DNA from: JBEKVE01 sp049514335
GTDB lineage: Bacteria; Actinomycetota; Acidimicrobiia; Acidimicrobiales; UBA8190
Direction of reading: 5' to 3'
Length of the DNA: 49,123 nt
NCBI GenBank assembly: GCA_049514335.1
Contig: JBEKVE010000003.1
Coordinates: 1-49,123, forward strand
The notes beneath the pieces were generated by a model. That model was given only the letters and a program-made list of their open reading frames with translations. It did not search any database and was not told the origin of the DNA. This document shows positions 8,997-17,701 of this stretch, one piece after another (the stretch's first letter is position 1; each line of letters begins with the position of its first letter). The translations under genes were made by a program, and so were the position numbers.

Positions 8997-9410
8997 ATGC
9001 CCAACGACTCCCAAGCACCCTATGACCGCGGCGTCAACGTCCTGCGCGACGTCTACGCCGGAGACGTCGTCACCCTCCCCGAGGGAACGATGGCGTTCAA
9101 CGACGTCATGGTCCAGACCCTCTTCGATCAGGTGTGGCGGCGTGCACCGCTGGACGTTCGGTCCCGGAGGCTCCTGCTCATGGGGGTCATCGCCTCCCAC
9201 GGCCAGGTCGACACCTGGAAGATCCAAGCCCGCGCCGCACTCAAACGAGGCGAGCTCAACCCCGAGGAGCTGCGGGAGACCCTGATCATGCTCGCACCAT
9301 ACGCGGGCTACCCCAATATCTCCGCACTGGTCGTGCCGTGTGAGGAGGTCATCGGTACATGGATCGCCGATGGCTCGCCAGGCTGGGTCGACGACGACGG
9401 GGCCCGCTAG
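8997..9410 (+). CDS. Carboxymuconolactone decarboxylase family protein
   Basis: 137 residues, ATG after GAAGGGA. The all-helical CMD fold is suggested by LDVRSRRLLLMGVIASHGQ, then LKRGELNPEELRETLIMLAPYAGYP, matching the gamma-carboxymuconolactone decarboxylase type. The CxxC pair of AhpD-type peroxidase members is absent, so a decarboxylase, lactone-processing or non-redox role is more likely. It sits third in the operon, 35 bp after the dehydrogenase. CMD proteins are common in aromatic and cyclic-ketone degradation clusters, but the substrate here is unknown. Confidence 0.85.
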   Translation: MPNDSQAPYDRGVNVLRDVYAGDVVTLPEGTMAFNDVMVQTLFDQVWRRAPLDVRSRRLLLMGVIASHGQVDTWKIQARAALKRGELNPEELRETLIMLAPYAGYPNISALVVPCEEVIGTWIADGSPGWVDDDGAR

Positions 9411-9437
9411 GTACCCCCGAACTGCGGAGCTGAATCC

Positions 9438-10409
9438 ATGTTCACGTTGCGATTCGACATGCGTGCACCGTCTGCGGGCGCCCCGAGCGCCGAGTTGTAC
9501 GCGGCAGCGCTCGAGATGACGAGCTGGGCCGAGGAGCGGGGAGCGGTGGCGGCCATCGTCTGCGAGCACCACGGACAGGCTGACGGGTACCTGCCCTCTC
9601 CGATGATCCTTGCCAGCGCCCTGGCTGCTCGCACCACCACGATCCGGATCGTGCTGGCGGTCGTCGTCCTTCCGCTGTACGACCCGATTCGCCTGGCCGA
9701 GGAGATGGTGGTCCTGGACATCATCAGCTCGGGCCGGGTCAGCTACGTCTGTGGCGTCGGGTACCGCGAGGAGGAGTACAACATGTTCGGTGTCGACTTC
9801 CGCCGGCGGGGTCGCATCGCCGATGAGTGGCTGTCGATCCTCCTTCGAGCCAAGACAGGCGAGCCGTTCGACCACAGCAGTCGGACCATCCAGGTCACCC
9901 CGGCTCCGCTCACCGCCGGGGGACCGTCGGTGTCATGGGGCGGGGGTAGCGAGGCGGCTGCCCGTCGGGCGGGCCGGAACGGTCTCGGGTTCTTCGCCCA
10001 GACCGAGGACGAGGGGCTCAGGCGCGCATTCGAAGATGCGGCCCGCGGCGCCGGCCACGAACCGGGCTGGTGCTTTCTCCCACCCAATGACCTGCCGACG
10101 AGTCTGTTCGTCGCCGACGACGTGGATGGCGCATGGGACGAGCTGGGGCCTTACCTGATGCATGACGCACGCAGTTACGCGGCCCTGAACGTGGGCGGTT
10201 CAGCCACAGCGAGTGTGTCATTCGCCGGATCGATCGAGGAGCTCCGAGCCGAGGGGAGAAGCCACCGCATCGTGTGCGTCGATGAGGCGATCTCGATGGC
10301 TCGGTCGGGTCTTGCCTTGCCGCTGCATCCGCTCGTCGGTGGACTTCCGCCGGAGATCGCCTGGCCGTATCTCCGTACGGTGACCGATCACGTGATCCCA
10401 GCCCTGTGA
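9438..10409 (+). CDS. LLM class flavin-dependent oxidoreductase (luciferase-like)
   Basis: 323 residues, ATG preceded by GGAG. Bacterial luciferase-like barrel features are present: AIVCEHHGQADGYLPSP near the start, LAARTTTIRIVLAVVVLPLYDPIRLAEE, and ISSGRVSYVCGVGYREEEYNMFG, the signature stretch of the family. Such enzymes use FMNH2 (monooxygenase) or F420 (dehydrogenase/reductase); the sequence alone does not decide which. It probably performs a redox or oxygenation step of the pathway. Its stop overlaps the GTG of the next gene. Confidence 0.9.
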   Translation: MFTLRFDMRAPSAGAPSAELYAAALEMTSWAEERGAVAAIVCEHHGQADGYLPSPMILASALAARTTTIRIVLAVVVLPLYDPIRLAEEMVVLDIISSGRVSYVCGVGYREEEYNMFGVDFRRRGRIADEWLSILLRAKTGEPFDHSSRTIQVTPAPLTAGGPSVSWGGGSEAAARRAGRNGLGFFAQTEDEGLRRAFEDAARGAGHEPGWCFLPPNDLPTSLFVADDVDGAWDELGPYLMHDARSYAALNVGGSATASVSFAGSIEELRAEGRSHRIVCVDEAISMARSGLALPLHPLVGGLPPEIAWPYLRTVTDHVIPAL

Positions 10410-11626
10410 GCGCAATGCACCGCACCGTCGACGATCTCGACCACGAGGAGCTCGCCATCCTGGTCAAGGAGCACCTGCTCGCCGGGCACCTGATCGACCG
10501 GGCGGGGATGCCGGTTGTGGTCCGCTACGGCGTCGAGGTGATGCGGGACATCGCCATCGACGAGTGGATGGGCGCCAGCCCCGTCTACACCAAGCGCACA
10601 CAGCGTCTTCTCGGCTTCGAGGGCAGCAGCGTGGAGACATGCTTCAAGGCGATGCAGCTCGACATCGGCGCCCCCCCGGAGTTCATGGACTTCCGGTTCG
10701 AGGTCGTCGACGAGAACCACGGGCTGTTCCACCTCGACCATTGCGGCGCCCTGATGGATGTCGAGCCGATGGGCGACGACTACGTCGTGGCCATGTGCCA
10801 TCACATCGAGGACCCGACCTTCGACGCCACCGGATGGGCGACGCACCCCAAGCTCCGGATGCGTCCCCTGCATCGACCCCCGCGCGTACCCGCTGACAGG
10901 CACCCGCACTGCGCCTGGCAGGTGACGATCGACGACTCCGTGGAGGCGACGCCGGAGCCGCCCCAGCTCGCCCGGATCGCCGCCTCCCGAGCGGCGCGGC
11001 TGCCGCTCACGACCCTGGCGCCCGCGGTGGGCGAACCCGACGGCATGCTCGACTATGCCAAGCCGCTCGACCCCGATCTGCGCATGCGTGACTTCGCCAC
11101 CCCCGTGCTCCGTGCCTTGGACGAAGAGGTCTGCCTGCAGGGACACCTCCTCTCCATCGCCTTCATGACCGCGGTCGCCGACCGCTACGGCACCGAGACC
11201 GCCGTCGACGCCGGGTCCAGGCAGATGACCGGCGTCGCCGGCGTCGCCGCGGACCGCCTGAAGCGGGCCTACGGGCTGGGAACGAGCGTGGAAGATGTGG
11301 CCACGGCGTTCTCGCTTCACCCGGCGTTCCGACCAGCGGCGTACGTCAACTTCCGGGTCGCCGTCGACGGCGAGGTTGTCCGCCTCGAGCTGGGTGACTG
11401 CCCGGCGCGCCAGGAGAGCGGGCTCGCCACCTGGATCAGCCTGCTCGGGGACGGACACGACCGCTCCCTGGGCGCCATCGCCGCGGCCGTGGACCCGCAT
11501 TGGACGGTCACCCCCGACGGTCCTTGTCGCTGGATGGTGCAGCAAGGCGAGGAGGCGGTCCGGGAGCTCGGCGAGGTCACCCTCACGAAGTTCTCGACCG
11601 GTGTCGCCTTCGGCTTCGACCGATGA
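10406..11626 (+). CDS. Unrecognised His/Cys-rich protein of the TetR-linked operon
   Basis: 406 residues; GTG start overlaps the preceding stop (GTGA), and its own stop overlaps the next ATG (ATGA), so it is firmly part of the operon. I do not recognise the family. The first half has a polar cluster that could bind a metal: H109, H112, C113, then C131, H132, H133 in AMCHHIEDPTFD, and H166, H168, C169. The 91-140 stretch faintly recalls L-2-amino-thiazoline-4-carboxylic acid hydrolase-like domains. The second half (about 200-406) is a helical segment followed by an alpha/beta segment. No signal peptide or membrane segment is seen. A metal-dependent hydrolase or lyase is possible, but this is a guess. 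Confidence 0.85.
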   Translation: MSAMHRTVDDLDHEELAILVKEHLLAGHLIDRAGMPVVVRYGVEVMRDIAIDEWMGASPVYTKRTQRLLGFEGSSVETCFKAMQLDIGAPPEFMDFRFEVVDENHGLFHLDHCGALMDVEPMGDDYVVAMCHHIEDPTFDATGWATHPKLRMRPLHRPPRVPADRHPHCAWQVTIDDSVEATPEPPQLARIAASRAARLPLTTLAPAVGEPDGMLDYAKPLDPDLRMRDFATPVLRALDEEVCLQGHLLSIAFMTAVADRYGTETAVDAGSRQMTGVAGVAADRLKRAYGLGTSVEDVATAFSLHPAFRPAAYVNFRVAVDGEVVRLELGDCPARQESGLATWISLLGDGHDRSLGAIAAAVDPHWTVTPDGPCRWMVQQGEEAVRELGEVTLTKFSTGVAFGFDR

Positions 11627-12690
11627 GTGAGCAGGGACCTCTGCGCGTCGTCCAATGGACGACCGGCAACATCGCCCGGCAGGCCGTGCGCGCCGTCCTC
11701 GCCCGAGACGACCTCGAGCTCGTCGGGGTGTTCGCCTATAGCGCCGACAAAGTCGGCGTCGATGTCGGTGATCTCTGCGACCTCGGCCGACTGGTGGGGG
11801 TGACTGCCTCCGACGACATCGAGGCTCTCCTCGCGCTCAGACCCGACTGCGTCATCTACACACCCCTGCATCCGGACATCGAGCACCTCACACGCCTCCT
11901 CAGCGCCGGTGTCAACGTCGTCACAACCTCCGAGATCCTCACCGGCCGGACTCTCGACGACAGCGCCCGGGCTGCGATCGAGGATGCGTGCGCCACGGGT
12001 GGGGCGACACTGCTGGGCACCGGCATGAATCCGGGGTGGATCCAGCTCCTCGCCGGTGTGGCCGCCGGCATCGGCGTGGGCATCCGCCATGTCCGGGTGA
12101 CCGAGTCCGTCGACGTCAGCGTGTTCGCCGGCGACGCCAACTTCGACGACTTCGGCTGGGGCCGTCCTGCGAACGACCCGGGTCATGCAGCCGACGTCGA
12201 AGACGCGACCCGGACCTTCTCCGAGGGCGCCGAGGTCCTCGCCCGCATTCTCGGCATCCATGCCCCGGAGATGCGTTGCGCCGTCACCTTCGCCCATGCC
12301 TTGCGTGCCCTCGACCTCGCCGGCCGTCCGGTGGCGGCAGGCAGCGTCGCCGGCATCGACGTCGTGTGGGAGGTCCTCGCTGACGGCCGGCCCGTGGTCC
12401 AGATGCACTCCCGTTTCGTCCTCACGACGGAACTTGACACCGGGTGGAGGGTCGAGCACGGCTACAAGGTCGAGGTCGACGGTGACCCCCGCTTGACCGT
12501 GAAGCTCGAGATCTGGCCCGACCTCGACGACCTCGCCGGGTTCACCGTGGAGGAGATGCACGCCATTGGCATGCGGATCTCCGCGGTGCCTGCGGTCAAC
12601 GCCGTCAGGGCGGTGTGCGCTGCCGCTCCTGGAATCCGGACGTATGCGGATATCCCGGTACCGAGCGGCCGCCCGTCCAGGAGCGCATGA
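11623..12690 (+). CDS. NAD(P)-binding dehydrogenase, DapB / diaminopentanoate dehydrogenase-like
   Basis: 355 residues from the ATG at 11623, chosen because it overlaps the upstream stop (ATGA); an upstream in-frame extension would lie inside the preceding gene. It opens with RVVQWTTGNIARQAVRAVL and ELVGVFAYSADKVG, the signature of actinobacterial dihydrodipicolinate-reductase-like proteins. GMNPGWIQLLAGVAAG is the typical continuation towards the C-terminal domain. Such proteins act on amines, imines or keto acids with NAD(P)H. True lysine synthesis is unlikely here because the gene sits in a catabolic-type operon. Its stop overlaps the next ATG. Confidence 0.88.
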   Translation: MSEQGPLRVVQWTTGNIARQAVRAVLARDDLELVGVFAYSADKVGVDVGDLCDLGRLVGVTASDDIEALLALRPDCVIYTPLHPDIEHLTRLLSAGVNVVTTSEILTGRTLDDSARAAIEDACATGGATLLGTGMNPGWIQLLAGVAAGIGVGIRHVRVTESVDVSVFAGDANFDDFGWGRPANDPGHAADVEDATRTFSEGAEVLARILGIHAPEMRCAVTFAHALRALDLAGRPVAAGSVAGIDVVWEVLADGRPVVQMHSRFVLTTELDTGWRVEHGYKVEVDGDPRLTVKLEIWPDLDDLAGFTVEEMHAIGMRISAVPAVNAVRAVCAAAPGIRTYADIPVPSGRPSRSA

Positions 12691-13679
12691 CGATGCGGGT
12701 CCTCGTCACCGGGGCCACCGGCTTCGTCGGGTCGCATACCACTGCGGCCCTCGTTTCGGCGGGTCACGAGGTCGTGGTGCTGGCCCGCAACCCTGCTCGC
12801 GTGCCGGCAGCTCTGGACCGTCACGGCGTGCGGGCGGAGGTCGTTGTGGGCGACATGACCGACGAGGCCGAGGTCCGATCCGCCGTCGCCGGGTGCGATG
12901 CGGTGGTCCATGCCGCCGCCCAGGTCGGCGTGCGCGGTGGAGCGGCGGGTGAGACGAACCTCATCGGTGCCCGAACGGTGATCGGCTCCGCCATCGATGC
13001 CGGGGTGCGACGGATCGTCTTCACGTCTTCAGTCGTGGTGCACCTGCCGAGCGACGCCCCGGTGATCACCCTCGATTCGCCGCTGTCCGAGCCGATGTCC
13101 GCCTACGGCGTGACGAAGGTCGAGACAGAACGATTGATCCGGCGATGGCAGGACGCCGGGCATCCGATCACCACCGTCGTCCTCGGCGGTGTCTACGGGC
13201 CGGACGCGCCCGACCTGATCAACAGCTTCACTGCCGTCCTCAGCGCCGTCGAGCAGATGATGCTCGTCCCGCCGGGGGGGACCACCGTGATCGACGTCCG
13301 AGACGTCGCCCTGCTCCTGACGCGGATCCTCGAGAGCGACACCAGTGCTCCCCGGGTCCTCGCCGGGGGCCACTTCCTCAGGTGGGACGACTGGGTGGTC
13401 GCGCTCGAACGCGCGCTCGGCCACCCGATCGCCAGCCACCGGGTGACCACCGACGAGCTCGTCGCGCTCGCCCGGGACCTCACCGCCGCAGCGGGGCCGG
13501 ACGAACCACCGGTGCTCACCGAGGAGGCTGCGATGGTCATGATCAGCGGCATGCCCCTCGACGATCACGCCTGTCTGACCCGGTTCGGGGTGTCGCTGAC
13601 TCCGCTCGATCGGACGTTCGCCGACGTCATCGAGTACCTGCGGACGATCGGAAGACTCCCCCGTGAACGTCGCCCCTGA
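12687..13679 (+). CDS. NAD-dependent epimerase/dehydratase family (extended SDR) protein
   Basis: 330 residues from the ATG at 12687 (ATGA overlap with the preceding gene). RVLVTGATGFVGSH is the TGxxGxxG dinucleotide motif of extended short-chain dehydrogenases. VHAAAQVG, FTSSVVVH and SAYGVTKVETE supply the expected Ser and Tyr-x-x-x-Lys active-site elements. Members include 3-beta-hydroxysteroid dehydrogenase/isomerase-like, dihydroflavonol reductase-like and sugar epimerase enzymes. The operon context favours oxidation or reduction of a hydroxy/keto group on a small hydrophobic molecule. Confidence 0.9.
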   Translation: MTMRVLVTGATGFVGSHTTAALVSAGHEVVVLARNPARVPAALDRHGVRAEVVVGDMTDEAEVRSAVAGCDAVVHAAAQVGVRGGAAGETNLIGARTVIGSAIDAGVRRIVFTSSVVVHLPSDAPVITLDSPLSEPMSAYGVTKVETERLIRRWQDAGHPITTVVLGGVYGPDAPDLINSFTAVLSAVEQMMLVPPGGTTVIDVRDVALLLTRILESDTSAPRVLAGGHFLRWDDWVVALERALGHPIASHRVTTDELVALARDLTAAAGPDEPPVLTEEAAMVMISGMPLDDHACLTRFGVSLTPLDRTFADVIEYLRTIGRLPRERRP

Positions 13680-13703
13680 CGCGTCTCCTGGAAAGGCTTG
13701 GTG

Positions 13704-14621
13704 ATGACCCCGACCGACCAGCTCCATCCCGAGATTGCCGCCCTCATGGGCGCTCTGCCGATCCCCGACCTGAGCGACGAGACGATCGCCCTCCTCCGAT
13801 CGTTCGACTTCCCGGCCGAGCTGTCCGACGCCGTCGAACGCACCGAGTACCAGGTCCCGGGCGACCCCGAGGTCCCGCTGCGGGGTCACCGGGCGAAGGC
13901 ATCGGAGGGGTTGCGCCCGTGCCTCTATTCGATCCACGGCGGCGGGTACGTCATCGGCAGCTATTCGATGGACGACGGCGTGTTCGACCGACTGTGCCCG
14001 CTCCTCGATCTGGTCGGGGTCTCGGTCGACTACCGGCTCGCTCCCGAGACCCCGTACCCGGGCCCCCTCGAAGACTGCTACCAGGGGCTCACGTGGATTC
14101 ACGACCACGCCGACGAGCTCGGTATCGACCGCAACCGGATCGGCATCCGGGGGGTCAGCGCCGGTGGAGGACTGGCGGCGTCACTGGCGCTCCTCGCCCG
14201 CGACCGGGGCGAAGTGCCCATCGCCTTCCAGTTGCTCGACTGCCCCATGCTCGACGACCGACAGATCACGGCGTCGAGCCAACTGGACGGCCTGCCGGTG
14301 TGGAGCCGTGCGTCGAACACCTACGGCTGGCGCTCGTACCTCGGGGATCTCTACGGCACCGATGCCGTCCCGTACACCGCCGCTCCTGCCCGAGCCGAGG
14401 ATCTGTCGGGTCTCCCGCCGGCGTTCGTGTCGGTCGGCGGCGTGGACGGCTTTGTGGACGAGGACATCACCTACGCCATGCGGCTGAACCAGGCCGGCGT
14501 ACCGGCCGAGCTCCACGTGTACCCAGGTGCCTGCCACGGCTACCAGATGGCCGCCCGCAGCGTGATCGCCCGCCAGAGCCGCCGGGACATCGAAGACTGG
14601 CTCACCCGCCAGATCGGTTAG
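13704..14621 (+). CDS. Alpha/beta hydrolase, hormone-sensitive-lipase-type esterase
   Basis: 305 residues. ATG 13704 is preferred over in-frame TTG 13698 and GTG 13701 because GGAAAGG (13690-13696) lies 7 bases before it. The HSL-family oxyanion motif HGGGY is at 78-82 and the nucleophile elbow GVSAGGG holds Ser152. DYRLAPETPYPGPLEDC is a further family signature. The Asp (VGGVDGFVDED) and His (GACHGYQ) of the triad are in the expected C-terminal places. It hydrolyses short-chain esters or lactones by family precedent. It is last in the operon, 24 bp after the SDR gene, and may open a lactone or release a product of upstream steps. Confidence 0.9.
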   Translation: MTPTDQLHPEIAALMGALPIPDLSDETIALLRSFDFPAELSDAVERTEYQVPGDPEVPLRGHRAKASEGLRPCLYSIHGGGYVIGSYSMDDGVFDRLCPLLDLVGVSVDYRLAPETPYPGPLEDCYQGLTWIHDHADELGIDRNRIGIRGVSAGGGLAASLALLARDRGEVPIAFQLLDCPMLDDRQITASSQLDGLPVWSRASNTYGWRSYLGDLYGTDAVPYTAAPARAEDLSGLPPAFVSVGGVDGFVDEDITYAMRLNQAGVPAELHVYPGACHGYQMAARSVIARQSRRDIEDWLTRQIG

Positions 14622-14798
14622 CAAGGCACCGCGGAACCACAGCTTCCGACGCTTGCCGGTCGAGCGCCTGCATCGAGCTGCTCGACGTCGCAGTGCGTCA
14701 CCGCCAAGATGGGCGAACGGCCCGACCGCCCCGGAGAACAGCGTGCCTGTGACCAGGGCCTCCTGCATTGCGGTCCACCCCATGGGGTCAACCTCTGC

Positions 14799-14876
14799 TG
14801 GTCGGGCTGCCGGGATTTGAACCCGGGACCTCCACGTCCCGAACGTGGCGCGCTAACCAAGCTGCGCTACAGCCCG
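14799..14876 (-). tRNA. tRNA-Pro (CGG)
   Basis: Read on the minus strand it folds as a full cloverleaf: acceptor CGGGCTG/CAGCCCG, D stem GCGC/GCGC, anticodon stem CCACG/CGTGG with loop TTCGGGA, and T arm CCGGG-TTCAAAT-CCCGG. The anticodon is CGG (14841-14839), followed by G37 as expected for proline. Discriminator A is followed by an encoded CCA (14801-14799). A -10-like GATACT lies at 14897-14892, 16 bp upstream. The downstream palindrome ACCCCATGGGGT (14777-14788) has no T-tract. Confidence 0.96.
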
Positions 14877-15005
14877 TGTAACGCCACAGAGAGTATCGGA
14901 CCGTGAGAAGGCCCTGGCCACGGTGGTCTGGTCCCAAGGAGACCAGACCACGGCGCTCGGTGACCGACCCACACCGCCCGGTGCCGGCACGGAGACAATT
15001 GAGCC

Positions 15006-15200
15006 CTACGGCAGCTTTCGGAGGGCCGCGACGTAGGCGTTCCTGGCGCGCTCCAGGTCTTTGTGAAGCAGGAGAACGTCGTCCCTTCCTTCTGGCGAAG
15101 CGGAGACGCCGCTCAGGACGAGCGAGAGCGTGTGGTCTGCGTACTGACAATCAGCGCTCAAGAAATCGACGAGCGCTTCTGACACGGGGTCCAGACTCAT
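15006..15200 (-). CDS. Small hypothetical protein, 64 residues
   Basis: The ATG at 15200 is chosen because it follows a purine-rich GGTGGGG; longer upstream in-frame versions are low-complexity and have no ribosome site. The protein looks helical (EALVDFLSADCQYADHTLSLVLSG and LHKDLERARNAYVAALRKL), with no membrane segment and no recognised family. It stands alone between the tRNA and a gene-free stretch. A real small protein is plausible from its amino-acid composition, but function is unknown. Confidence 0.5.
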   Translation of the reverse strand: MSLDPVSEALVDFLSADCQYADHTLSLVLSGVSASPEGRDDVLLLHKDLERARNAYVAALRKLP

Positions 15201-16432
15201 GTCCCCACCGCCCTTCCGCTGATCATCATGCCAGGCTTCGAGCGGCGATGCGCACCACGCGCAGCCTTCGGTCGACGTCGACACCGACGGCAGTGGTCCC
15301 TTCGTACCCCGGCGCCGCCGGGCCGGAGCACGAACCATGCATGCGTCCACGCACACACTCAGAAGACACGGTCGCCCGATGTCGCCCCGCCAGGGGGACA
15401 CGACAACGGCAGCACGACGTGCACAGAGCCCACGTCGCGCCACGAGTCCAGTCATTCGCCGCCACATGTCGGCGGCAGGTGAACCGGTTCATTCGGGTGC
15501 CGCCCTGGCGACCCGAGGGGGGCCTCACGTCGCCAGGGGCAACACCCGCCGGCGGCGAGCCCCACGGAGGGTGCCGCGTCGGCCCTTGCGGCAGTCGGCT
15601 TCGTTATCCACCGATGACCAAGGGTGTCCGGGGAACAGCATTGACGCCTTCGTGGGCTCACGTTCAGCTGTGAAGCCCGAGGGGTCCGGCCCCTCCCCGC
15701 ACCGAGGCCTACGCCCCTACGGGGGGTTGACGCGGTCGATCGCGTGCGGAGAGGAACCGGAGAAGGACCGGTCGCGGGCACGTCCGGCGTGACCGAGCGG
15801 GAGGACCGGGACACGTGTGCGCTCGAGCCGGTCCGAGAACGGGCAGGTGCTTGCTGGAAGCACTGTGTGTTCCTCATGCCCACCGCCCTCGTTTCCCCTG
15901 CCCGAGCACAATGCTCGACGCTCGGTTGCCGGGGTCCGGGGCAACGACATCCGTGGCGAGAACCAAATCGCTCTCAGCCGCGCTTCCTGCCGAGGATTCC
16001 TAGCATCGACAATCCCTGCTCGCAAGGGGGATCTCCCCGAGCTGGGACCCCGTCGGGGTCACCTGGGCGTCGCTCGGAGCGGCCATGCTGCTTGCAATCG
16101 TGCGTACGTGACCAGCACCGCTGGTGCGCATGCACAACTGCACCGACGCTTCTCGCCTGACAGCGCAGTCCCATGTGCCAAAGGTATTGCCCGCCCCCGA
16201 AAGGGCGCTGCCCCCCGTGCCGCCCCATCGGGAGGCAGGACACTCCAAATGTGACAGGTGCCGGTCGCGACGAATAGAGGACGACGGCACGAGCGGCCGT
16301 CGTAGGCACGGTGCATGCAACTCGAGCACACGGAACGTGGTGTCCGTGCTACGATGAGGAGGCTGAAGGGTCCCAGACCCGCCTCTTTTGCACCTGGCCG
16401 CTGGCCAGAAGGACGAGAGAGGCACAACGAAC
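15201..16432. other. Gene-free stretch of about 1.2 kb
   Basis: Open frames occur on both strands but all overlap each other, are rich in Arg, Pro and Cys, lack ribosome sites and resemble no family, so I call no gene. Short hairpins are visible, for example GACCCC-GTC-GGGGTC at 16046-16060 and CACGGA...TCCGTG near 16329-16348, none with a T-tract. TACGAT near 16350 could be the -10 of the next gene. The stretch could hide an untranslated RNA or decayed DNA. Confidence 0.4.
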
Positions 16433-16699
16433 ATGGGCCGAGCAGGAATGGTCTTCAGCACCATCGCAATCGCCGCTGGTGCGGTTCTGTACTGGGCGGT
16501 GACCTCGCAGGGTCACGGGTTCCGACTTTCGACGGTGGGGGTCATCCTCATGGTCGTCGGAGCTCTCGGGTTTGTCGCCTCGACCGTGGTCTTCGGCATG
16601 TCGCGTCGCCCGGCTGGTGGTGGGGATCGGACCTACGACAAGCAAGTGACCGACACGTCAGGTCGTACGGCTGAGGTGCACGAACAAGTACACCAGTAG
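16433..16699 (+). CDS. Small two-helix membrane protein, DUF6458-like
   Basis: 88 residues from the ATG at 16433, after GAGAGG. Two hydrophobic helices (VFSTIAIAAGAVLYWAV and VGVILMVVGALGFVASTVVF) flank a short loop ending in FRLSTVGVI, the layout of actinobacterial DUF6458 proteins. A polar tail of about 30 residues follows. It is probably an inner-membrane protein of unknown role. It stands upstream of two GAF-ANTAR regulators but is separated from them by a gap, so co-regulation is uncertain. Confidence 0.78.
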   Translation: MGRAGMVFSTIAIAAGAVLYWAVTSQGHGFRLSTVGVILMVVGALGFVASTVVFGMSRRPAGGGDRTYDKQVTDTSGRTAEVHEQVHQ

Positions 16700-16884
16700 G
16701 GCCGGGTCAACGGGGACGTCGTTGAGGGGCTGGGCATTTGTCGGCATGTGCACTGCGCGGTGGCCAGCTGCCTCGTCGACGATCCACTCCGGAGCCGGTC
16801 ACGCCCGCACTGTGGAGCACCGATGTCTGGTTTCCGCGTGATCAGTGCGTCATCGGTACCAGGGGCGAGACGAGCTGTGCCACA

Positions 16885-17580
16885 GTGAACGCAGAAGACG
16901 CAGACCAGTTTCTCGCCTCCCTCGCCGGCGGCTCCGAGAACGCGCCGCCGACGCTCACGACCGTCTGTCGGAATGCGAGCGGGCCACTTCGCATGACCGG
17001 CGCCGCGGTGGTGTTGATGGGAAAGGGCACGCTTCCGAGTGTGGCGGGCGCCCATGGCATCTCGATGACCGTGCAGGATCTGGAGTTCGTTCTGGGCGAG
17101 GGCCCGGCCAGCGACGCCTACGCCACGGGCAAGCCGGTCCTCGTGGACGACCTGGCGGCTGTCGCCGACCGATGGCCGCGGTTCACCCCCGCGCTCGCCG
17201 ATGCGGGAATCCGCAGCGTCTACGCGATTCCGCTGCAGGTCGGGGCGGTCAGGCTGGGCGTGCTCGTCCTCTACCGTGACCAGCCCGGTTTCCTTGAGGG
17301 CGAGGGTCTGGCTTCCGCGCTCTTGGTGGCCGACCTGGTCACCAATCAGGTGCTCGACATCCAGGCCGGCGTGGCGTCGGACGCACTGGCGTGGGGACTG
17401 GAGGTCGACGACTATCGAGCCGTGGTCCACCAGGCCACGGGGATGATCTCCGCCCAGCTCGACTGTGCCATGAGTGAAGCCCTGGTGCGGCTGCGGGCGA
17501 AGGCCTTCGCCTCCGAGCAGCCCATCGAGCTGGTGGCGGCCGACGTGGTCGCAGGGCAGCTGAGGCTGGACGAGCCGTGA
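16885..17580 (+). CDS. GAF and ANTAR domain regulator (first of two)
   Basis: About 231 residues if translation starts at GTG 16885, which fits the usual length; the frame is open back to TTG 16738 and no ribosome site clearly decides. A GAF sensor fills residues 20-155 (VQDLEFVLGEGPASDAY, RWPRFTPALADAGIRSVYAIPLQ). The C terminus is an ANTAR RNA-binding domain (YRAVVHQATGMISAQL, then SEALVRLRAKAFASEQ). ANTAR proteins act as antiterminators that bind paired hairpins in nascent RNA; the GAF domain senses a ligand or partner. A second GAF-ANTAR gene follows on the same strand. The signal and RNA targets are unknown. Confidence 0.83.
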   Translation: MNAEDADQFLASLAGGSENAPPTLTTVCRNASGPLRMTGAAVVLMGKGTLPSVAGAHGISMTVQDLEFVLGEGPASDAYATGKPVLVDDLAAVADRWPRFTPALADAGIRSVYAIPLQVGAVRLGVLVLYRDQPGFLEGEGLASALLVADLVTNQVLDIQAGVASDALAWGLEVDDYRAVVHQATGMISAQLDCAMSEALVRLRAKAFASEQPIELVAADVVAGQLRLDEP

Positions 17581-17701
17581 CGGCCCACTGGCGTCGCAGG
17601 TCGAACGGGGTTTCCACGCACCGGGATCCCTGGCAGACTGCACACGCCTTTGCAAGAGCCGTTGGCCTTCTCCCTGGCCCCTCAGGTTTCTGGACGTAAC
17701 C

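Noticed and set aside
11500..11622. Upstream extension of the DapB-like protein
   Set aside because: It overlaps the preceding gene by over 120 bp; the ATGA overlap at 11623 is the natural start.
14709..14906. Plus-strand frame of 65 residues containing WSGCRDLNPGPP
   Set aside because: It is a translation across the reverse complement of tRNA-Pro, a well-known source of false proteins.
16046..16060. GACCCC-GTC-GGGGTC hairpin as a terminator
   Set aside because: No T-tract and no gene ending nearby.
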